A stretch of 64,000 nt of DNA from Dulcicalothrix desertica PCC 7102 (GTDB lineage: Bacteria > Cyanobacteriota > Cyanobacteriia > Cyanobacteriales > Nostocaceae). The stretch is taken from positions 18,774 through 82,773 of the forward strand of contig NZ_RSCL01000037.1 in the NCBI RefSeq assembly GCF_003991905.1, written 5' to 3'. Position 1 is the first letter of the stretch. Every line of letters begins with the position of its first letter. The notes beneath the pieces are model-generated. The model was not told the origin of the DNA and ran no database searches. It saw nothing but the letters and a program-made list of their open reading frames with translations. Made by a program: the position numbers and the translations under genes. This document shows positions 50,865 through 59,300 of the stretch, one piece after another.

Positions 50865-52892
50865 TTAGGTTTTTACTAGTTCGGATACTGCGTTAACTAT
50901 ATCGTCTGGCGCCACTGGTTTGGGTAGATGGGTTTGGAAACCTGCGGCAAGTGCAGCTTTTTTGTCTGCGTCTCCTGCGTATGCTGTTAATGCTATTGCT
51001 GGAACGGCGCCTCCTTTTTCATATGGCAGTTCGCGTATTTGCCGCATTAAACTATAACCATCTTGGTCTGGCATTCCAATATCGCTAACTAATACCATTG
51101 GCTTGAATGTTGGTAATATATTTAGTGCCTCTGTTGCTGATGATGCTGATGCTATTTCGGCGCCTGATGCTTCTAGTGCAAATGCTAAAAAGTCACGCGA
51201 GTCTGTATCATCATCTACTACTAATACACGTATTCCTGAAAGGACTAAGTTTTGAGTGCTGAGTTCTGAGTGCTGAGTGCTGAGTAGGTCTTGTATTTCT
51301 TTTGGTTCAGCACGACTCACTTTCGACTCAGCACTCTTTACCATTGGTATACGTACTATAAAGGTGGCGCCTTTTCCTTCTCCGGGACTTTGTACGGAAA
51401 CATTACCGCCGTGAAGTTCGACGAGGTGACGCACAATAGCTAGTCCTAAACCTAAACCACCAAATCTCCGTGTTGAGGAACCGTCAGCTTGTCGAAATGA
51501 GTCAAACACATAAGGTATAAAGTCACTACGAATACCCATACCTGTATCTTTTACAGTTATTTGGGCAAAATTTGTATCTGTTGTGTTTGTTCGTTCAACT
51601 CGTTCGAGTACGATTTCAACTCGTCCTGTGTTAGGAGTAAATTTAATCGCGTTTGATAATAAATTCCAAACTATTTGCTGTAAACGGTTGGGGTCTCCAA
51701 GTACTTCAAATTTGGGATTTTCACCACTTAACTTATTCATGTGCGAAGCAAAATCCAAAATCGAAAATCTAAAATCGATCGATTTTGCTTGTGCTGCGAG
51801 ACGCATCGTATCTATTGCGGCTTCTATAGCTGGTACTAAATTGGTTTTATGAGCTTTTAAGCTTAATTTTCCTCGAATGATGCGTGATACATCTAGCAAG
51901 TCTTCGATTAGTTGGGTTTGTAATTTGGCGTTGCGTTCAATAGTTTCTAACGCGCGCTCTAATGTTGCTTTGTCTACGTTGCGTCCACGTAATATTTTTG
52001 ACCATCCTAAAATAGCGTTAAGGGGGCTTCGCAGTTCGTGGGAAAGTACTGCTAAAAATTCATCTTTGACGCGGTTGAGTTCTTCTAGCTCTGCTTTTTG
52101 TTCGCGTAGTTTAATTTCTGCGCGCTTGATTACAGTAATATCACGAGCAACACTTAGTATAGTTTCGATAGTTCCATCAGTTCCGTACTCAGGTACCATT
52201 CGCACGTCGAGGTACCGTGTACCAGTTTGAGAGGGATGTTCTAGTTCAAAAAAACGTCCTTGTGAGGTTTCAAGAACACTTTGAATTTCTTCGACCCATT
52301 GCTGATAAACTTGTTCAGGAAGATTATGTTCTTCGGGTGTTTTATTGAGAAAATTTTCTGGAGGTAAATCTGTAATTTGGGTGATTGCAGGGCTGATATA
52401 TAAAGTGCGAAAATTTGTATCGAAGCGAGCTATTATATCTGGGGAATTTTCTACTAACGCGCGAAATTCTTGTTCACGACGGTGTAATTCGGCTTCAGCT
52501 TTTTGACGTGCTTTTACTTCTTCTGCTTCGCGTAAGGCACGTATTATGGATGGTACTAATCTGTCAAGACGCTGTTTGAGTACATAGTCTGTGGCGCCGC
52601 TTTTTAGCGTTTCGATAGCAACTTCTTCACCCATTGTCGCCGTTACAAAAATAAACGGCACTTCTGGACATTGCTGCTGCGCTATTTCTAAAGCGGCGAA
52701 ACCATCAAACCCAGGAATTGTGTAATCAGAAAGTATTAAGTCATAACAGGACGAATTAAGTTTAGCTTGAAACTCCTCGCCTGTTTGCACCTGAATGAGT
52801 TCGCAGGTAATGCCTCCCTCGGCGAGCGTCGCTTGGATTAATTCTGCATCTAACAAGCTATCTTCAAGCAAGAGAAACACTAGCTGTGACAT
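50865..52892 (-). CDS. hybrid histidine kinase (REC-PAS-HisKA-HATPase-REC)
   Basis: A 675-residue signalling protein. Receiver 1 (~1-120) with phospho-Asp in DLILSDYTIPGFDG; PAS (~135-255); HisKA with the phospho-His in FLAVLSHELRSPLNAILGW (~285); HATPase with NLLSNAIKFTP, KDTGMGIRSDFIPYVF and RRFGGLGLGLAIV; receiver 2 (~550-672) with SDIGMPDQDGY. Third gene of an operon after the Rcp1-like regulator (13-bp gap). Two heptameric repeats are in frame: residues ~369-384 between HisKA and HATPase, and ~535-546 before receiver 2. Confidence 0.93.
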   Translation of the reverse strand: MSQLVFLLLEDSLLDAELIQATLAEGGITCELIQVQTGEEFQAKLNSSCYDLILSDYTIPGFDGFAALEIAQQQCPEVPFIFVTATMGEEVAIETLKSGATDYVLKQRLDRLVPSIIRALREAEEVKARQKAEAELHRREQEFRALVENSPDIIARFDTNFRTLYISPAITQITDLPPENFLNKTPEEHNLPEQVYQQWVEEIQSVLETSQGRFFELEHPSQTGTRYLDVRMVPEYGTDGTIETILSVARDITVIKRAEIKLREQKAELEELNRVKDEFLAVLSHELRSPLNAILGWSKILRGRNVDKATLERALETIERNAKLQTQLIEDLLDVSRIIRGKLSLKAHKTNLVPAIEAAIDTMRLAAQAKSIDFRFSILDFASHMNKLSGENPKFEVLGDPNRLQQIVWNLLSNAIKFTPNTGRVEIVLERVERTNTTDTNFAQITVKDTGMGIRSDFIPYVFDSFRQADGSSTRRFGGLGLGLAIVRHLVELHGGNVSVQSPGEGKGATFIVRIPMVKSAESKVSRAEPKEIQDLLSTQHSELSTQNLVLSGIRVLVVDDDTDSRDFLAFALEASGAEIASASSATEALNILPTFKPMVLVSDIGMPDQDGYSLMRQIRELPYEKGGAVPAIALTAYAGDADKKAALAAGFQTHLPKPVAPDDIVNAVSELVKT
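51254..51345. repeat. heptameric STRR inside the hybrid kinase gene (linker)
   Basis: Nearly five GAGTGCT/GAGTTCT units at 51254-51286 plus partial inverted units to 51345. On the minus strand they encode the repeat-like LLSTQHSELSTQNLVLS between HATPase and receiver 2. Confidence 0.85.
51738..51788. repeat. AAAATC-type heptamer tract inside the hybrid kinase gene
   Basis: Units CAAAATC, GAAAATC, TAAAATC surround ATCGATCGAT; the minus strand encodes KSIDFRFSILDFASH, an insertion ahead of the ATPase domain compared with usual kinases. Confidence 0.75.
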
Positions 52893-52905
52893 ATCATTTT
52901 AACTC

Positions 52906-53379
52906 CTATCTAATTCCTTGAGCATTACTACGTGCGGGAGGTATTGAACCTGGTGGTGGTTCATTTATTATTGCCCAAAATAATCCTAGCCCTTTTATGA
53001 CATCCACAAATTCGTGAAAATCTATGGGCTTAACGACATAGGCATTAGTTCCCAACTCATAGCACCGCGCTAAGTCATGTTCCTCGCGCGAACTAGTCAA
53101 AACCACTACCGGAACAGTCCGTAGCGAGTTGTTAGCTTTTAGTTCTGACAATACCTCAATTCCATCTACTTTAGGTAACTTTAAGTCGAGTAGAACTACT
53201 ACCGGGTTGCCCTCACGGCGCAAGCGGTACATACCTCTACGGTATAAATAATCTAAGGCTTCCTCACCATCTCGGACGACGACAACTTCATTACCAAGAT
53301 GATTTTCAGCCAGCGAAGTCAGGATTAACTCTACATCATTAATGCTGTCTTCGACCAGGAGTATACGCTTCAGTTCCAT
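52906..53379 (-). CDS. Rcp1-like response regulator
   Basis: A single receiver domain protein (157 residues from the ATG at 53379). ILLVEDSINDVELILTSLAENHLGNEVVVVRDGEEALDYLYRRG, phospho-Asp in VVVLLDLKLPKVDGIEVL, Thr/Ser in VVVLTSSREEHDL and the Lys in YVVKPIDFHEF. The layout matches the phytochrome-partner regulators Rcp1. An in-frame GTG at 53400 would overlap the large kinase stop; AAAGG before the ATG favours 53379. It has no output domain, so it likely passes phosphate on, perhaps to the hybrid kinase. Confidence 0.92.
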   Translation of the reverse strand: MELKRILLVEDSINDVELILTSLAENHLGNEVVVVRDGEEALDYLYRRGMYRLRREGNPVVVLLDLKLPKVDGIEVLSELKANNSLRTVPVVVLTSSREEHDLARCYELGTNAYVVKPIDFHEFVDVIKGLGLFWAIINEPPPGSIPPARSNAQGIR

Positions 53380-53389
53380 TGACCTTTCT

Positions 53390-56300
53390 TTAATCTCCAC
53401 TCCTGACCCCTTCTAATGGTTGCAACACTTCACTATTCTTAGGTAATGAAAAGTAAAATGTTGCCCCAATGTCAACCTCGCCAATAGCCCATACACGTCC
53501 ACCATGACGGTGAATAATGCGTTGAACGTTTGCTAGCCCAACTCCTGTACCTTCAAACCGAGGGTCGGTGTGCAGGCGTTGAAATACACCAAACAATTTA
53601 TGTATGTAACGCATGTCAAAACCTATGCCATTATCTTTGACGTAGAATACTATTTCTTGAGTACTCTGTGCTGAGTTATGAGTGCTAAGTGCTGAGTGCT
53701 GAGTGCTGAGTAGGGAGTATGGAGTAAGAGTAGTAGTTTGTTTTTTTACTTTTTCTTCCGTAGTTCCTGCTCTTTCACTCAGCACTAAGCACTCAGCACT
53801 TTCCACTTCTTTTTCAGCACTTTCCACTTGTTTGAGGGTGCCAATTGTAACGGATGCCACTTCACGAGTTTTGCTGTATTTTAAAGCGTTTTCGACCAAA
53901 TTCCGCAAAACTAGGCGCAGCATGGAAGGGTCGCCTTGTACCTGGGGAAGAGTTTCTATATGCCATATAACCTGGCGATCTTTTATTACATCGTGGCAGT
54001 CTCGCTTGACTTCTTCCACGAGTAAATTCATATCTAATGTTGTGTATCGCATGGCCGCGCGTCCCATGCGTGAAAATGCTAATAAGTCATCAATTAGTCT
54101 ACCTGCTTGGGCTGTTGCGTCAACTATTGTATTTATGTATCGTTTGTTTGTTTCGTCTATTTCTTGTTTTTCTAGCCGTTTTTTTAATAAGTCTACGAAC
54201 CCAGCTATGTGACGTAAAGGCGCCCGTAAATCATGAGATACTGAATACGAGAATGATTCTAATTCTTTATTAGCAGCTTCAAGTTGAGCGGTGCGCTGTT
54301 TTACTCGTTCTTCGAGTGTTTCGTTAAGGCGCCGCACTTCAGCATCCGCACCTTTTCTGTCAGTAATATCTAATATAAATGCTACTGATTGAGTGCGGTC
54401 TTCACCGTAAAGTATATAACCGACTAATACGTCAACGCGCGTTCCATCTTTACGAATGTATTGTTTTTCATAAGGTGTACAGCTTCCGCGCACTTTTGCT
54501 TCTGCAATACCTGCATCATCTAAAGGTAAATATTCAGGTGGGGTAATATCAACCCAGCTAACTCGACCGGCTTCTAAATCATCGCGCGTGTAGCCAATAA
54601 TATCTAAGAAGGCATTGTTTGCTTCAAATATACCACCTATTGTATCACCATATAACATACCAATAATATCAGATTCGGCGAATAAGCGCAGCCTTTCTTC
54701 GCTTTGTCTTAGAGCTTCTTCTGTTTTCTTACGTTCGGTAATATCATGGGCTACAGCATACATTAAGCCAGCTTCAATATCAGGTACCGTGTTCCACACT
54801 AGCCATTTATACTCGCCATTTTTACAACGATAGCGGTTCTCGAATTTTAGTGTAGCGGCGCCATCTTTTAAATTTTTGAGTTCGCCTAAACTTTGAGCAA
54901 TATCATCAGGGTGGATTAAATCTAGATATGGAGTAGAAAGTATCTCAGCTTCGTCATAACCCAACGTATTTACAAAAGCAGGATTTATGCGTTTAAAGTA
55001 ACCATTAAAGTCAGCAATACAAAGTAAATCTATTGACACATTGAAAAACTTGTCGCGTTCAACTTCAGCTTGTTTACGTTCGGTTAAATCATGTGCGACA
55101 GCATACATTAAACCACTTTCAACATCAGGAACACAGTTCCACATTAACCACCTGTACTCACCGTTCTTACAGCGATAGCGGTTCTCAAAATAAAGTGTTG
55201 TGGTGCCGTTCTTTAGTTTTTCAAATTCGCGCTGAGTTGCTGCAACATCATCGGGGTGAATAAAATTGATAAACGGAGTTGTTAAAATTTCAGTTTCGCT
55301 GTAGCCAAGCGTGTTTGCAAAAGCAGGGTTTATACGTTTAAAGTATCCATCAAAACCTGTTATGCCAAGCAAATCTATAGACACATTAAAAAATTTATCA
55401 CGTTCTTCTTCCGCACGCTTTCTTTGAGAATTATCTAATATAAACGCTACTGCTGCTTGCTCTTCGACTAATCTAAAACCAACAAATACAGGAATACGCG
55501 AACCGTCTTTGCGAATATACTCTTTTTCATATGGCGTACAAACACCTTTTGTTATTGCTTCGACAATACCTATTTCATCTATAGGCAAATATTCTTTTGG
55601 TGTTAAATGGCGCCAGTCAAGTGTTTTGTTTTCAATATCTTCTTTTGTATAACCTATCATCTTTAGAAAGGCGTTATTTGCTTCGTAAATTTCGCCCTGA
55701 AAATCTGCATAAAGAATACCTATTATATCTGAATCTACAAACAAACGTAGCCGCTGTTCGCTTTGCCGTAAAGCTTCTTCCGCTTTTACTTTGTCATCTA
55801 TATCAGTACAAGTACCTAGCCATCTTGTGATATTATTTTGTGCGTCGTGCATTGGTACTGCACGAGCTAGAAAATAGCGGAATGTACCATCATGGCGCCT
55901 TAAACGGTATTGCACATCGCGCATGGGTGTACCAGTACTAATAGCTGTCGTCCATTTTTCCATCGCTTGCGGTAAGTCGTCGGGATGAACTATTTGGCGC
56001 CAGTCCCATCCTGCATATAAATTTAAATCTAATCCTGTATAGTTAACCCAACGTTGGTTGAAGTACGTAATACTACCATCTGAATCTGATACCCAAACTA
56101 GTTGAGGTACGTTTTCGGCAAGTTGGCGATAACGATTTTCACTCTCTATTAGTTGAGCTTGATATGTTTTACTGTCATGTACATCTGTATTTGTACCTAT
56201 CCAACCCGTAACATTTCCAGCGTCATCATGAACAGGTACAGCGCGCGCTAAGTGCCAACGATATTCACCGTCTTTGGAGCGTTTAATTCTCAATTCGGCT

Positions 56301-59300
56301 TCGTATATATCTCCTTTAACTTTACATTCTAACCAGTGCTGCTTAGTTTTCTCTAAATCTTCGCTAGGTATTATCGATGACCATTTATTCTCAATGGTTT
56401 GTTCGATATTATCTAATGTGACACCACAATACTCTTGCCACTGATGATTGAAATATAATGGTTTACCGTTGGCATCAGCTTGCCAAACTAAATGAGGTAT
56501 TGCTTCTGCTAAAAAGCGGAAACGTCTGTCACTTTCTGCCAATGCGGTTTCCATATCCTTACGCTCGGTGATATCTGTGGAAATGCCAATTATTCCAATG
56601 ATATTACCAGTTTCATCGCGGTAAGGCGATTTCGTGACTATATAAGTTCTTGAACCAGAGTTAAATAATATCGTTTCCTCGAATATATGAGTTTCGCCAG
56701 TTTGAATAACGATGCGGTCATTGCTAACTGCCATTGCTGCATCGTTACAATTTGTTAAGACATCAAAGTTCGTGCGACCAATAACCTCGTGTTCTGACTT
56801 GCCGAGTGTGCGAAGTGTTGCTGGGTTTGCTGCTACAAACTTTCCTTCCAGGTCTTTGACAAAAATTAGTGTTCCTGTGGCATTATTTATCGCATTGAGT
56901 ATGACTAAACTTTGCCGCAGTGCGTGTTCAGCTTCTGTCCGTGCGAGTTCAGCTATTTTACGCTCGTGAATATCTAGCGTGGCGCCTGTTATACTTACAG
57001 GTTTGCCATTATCATCATATTTTACTTGACCCCGCAACATCATCCATCGATATGGCGCCGACTCGATATTTGTACCAGGAGTGACTAACTTTACACGGTG
57101 TTCAACTTCAAATACTGTACCTGTAGAAATTCCATAATCAAAAGCTGTTCTTACAGATTCTAAGTCATCAGGGTGGACAGGCTCTAAAGCTTGCTCGAAT
57201 GGCATTACCGAGGTAAACACTGGGTCAACTATGGCATTGACAAAAGTAATTTCGTCGTTTTTTAAATTACGTTCCCATAAGAAAGTATTCGTAACTTCTA
57301 ACGCGCGTTGCAGAAGATTTTGGCTTTCGCGCAAAGCTAGTTCTGTAACTTTTAGCTCATGAATATCTGTAGCAGTACCAACCCATTTAATGATATTGCC
57401 TTGACCATCTTTAAGAGGTACAGAGCGCGCGAGATACCATCGATATGTACCATCGCTCCTTAGCGCACGGTATTCAAATTCGTAGTTTGAACCATTACTA
57501 ATTTGTTCAAGCCATCCTGATATTATATTTGGCAAATCATCTGGATGGATAACTTTATCCCAATCATTATATTTAATATCTTCTGCTTGGTACCCTGTAT
57601 ATTGGCGCCAGTTGGAATTTGCATATTCCATAGAACCATTACAGTTAACCAACCAAACGAACTGTGATGAAGCTTCGGCTAAAGTTCGATATAAATTTTC
57701 ACTTTCGGCAAGCTTCGCTTCGATTTGTTTACGTTCAGTAATGTCAATTGAAACACCTATTAGCCCAGTAATATTACCGTTGTCGTCATAGTAAGGAGAC
57801 TTTGAAGAAATATATGTACAAGTTCCTTTTGGAAATTGCAATGTTTCTTCGAGTACCTGAACCTGACCATTTTCCATTACCAAACGGTCATTTTCCATTA
57901 TCATTAAAGCTTGCTTGCGGTCAGCAAGAAACTCTAAATCTGTTTTTCCAATAACTTCTGCTTCTCCCAACCCAATTCCTTCTAGTGTAGCGGGGTTTGC
58001 CATTAAGAATTTGCCGTCACGGTCTTTAACGTAAATGAAATTAGGTGTTGTTTGGTTAATAGTGTTTAGAATAGCCAAACTTTGGCGTAATTCATTTTCC
58101 ATTGCTTTACGTGCAGTTATATCTGTTGATACACCAATTAACCCAATAATATTACCGTTATCATCATAATAAGGTGACTTTGCAGATTGAAAAACGCGCT
58201 TTCCTTGTCGTGTTTCTGCTTCCTCTTCAAATATATGTAATTGACTAGTTTCAATCACCAAACGGTCGTTCTCTAAAACTGTCATTGCTTGCCCATGTCC
58301 AGGATGATATTCAGCAACGTCGGTATTGAGAACTTCGTCTTCAGGTTTACCAATGACTTCAAGCGTAGCAGGATTTGCGATTATCAAACGACCTTGACGG
58401 TCTTTGATGTAAATGAGAGTTGGTGTACTTTGACTGATAGTATTTAAAATTGCTAAACTCTGCCGCAATTGGTTTTCCATATCTTTGCGGTCAGTTATAT
58501 CAACAGAGATACCTATTAACCCAATAATATTATTTTCCGAGTCGTAATAAGGTGACTTTGTAGTTAAAAAAGTGCGGGTTCCTTGGGAAATTTCTACTGT
58601 ATCTTCAAATACATGGACTTTACCACTTTCCATTACCAAGCGGTCATGTAGTAAAACTTCTGAAGCTTGTTCGGATGGAAGAAAACTAGTTTCATTTTTA
58701 CCTAAAACTTCTGCTTCCTTTTTACCAATGACTTCAAGTGTAGCAGGGTTTGCCATTAAGAAGTTACTGTTATGGTCTTTGACGTAAATTAAATTAGGGG
58801 TATTTTGATTAATCGCGTTAAGAATAGCTAAATTCTGTCGCAAATCGTTTTCCATTGCTTTGCGGTCAGTTATATCACGCACGAAAGCAACGCATTGATT
58901 TTCAGCAACTAATTTAGTACTAATCTCTACTAATATTCTTGTATTGTCCTGATGTATTAATGTATATTCAGCGATATAAGTATTACCCGCTAGTATACAT
59001 TCACGTTCTAATTTCCAACGCGGTATATCTTCAGTGGCAATAATGTCAGTAATAGATTTGCTCTTTAGTTCAGCGTGTGTGTACCCAAGTAATTCGCACG
59101 CTTTGTTATTAACATCTTTTAATTGTCCTTGTTGATTCGTTATAAATATAGCATCAGGCGCCAGTTCAATTAAACTTCGATAGGTTTGTTCACTTGCTTG
59201 TAACGCTAACTCTGCGCGTTTACGTTGCGTAGTATCTAAACAAATACCAACTATCCGCACAGCTTCGCCATGTTCATCATAATAAGCTTTACCGCGTCCA

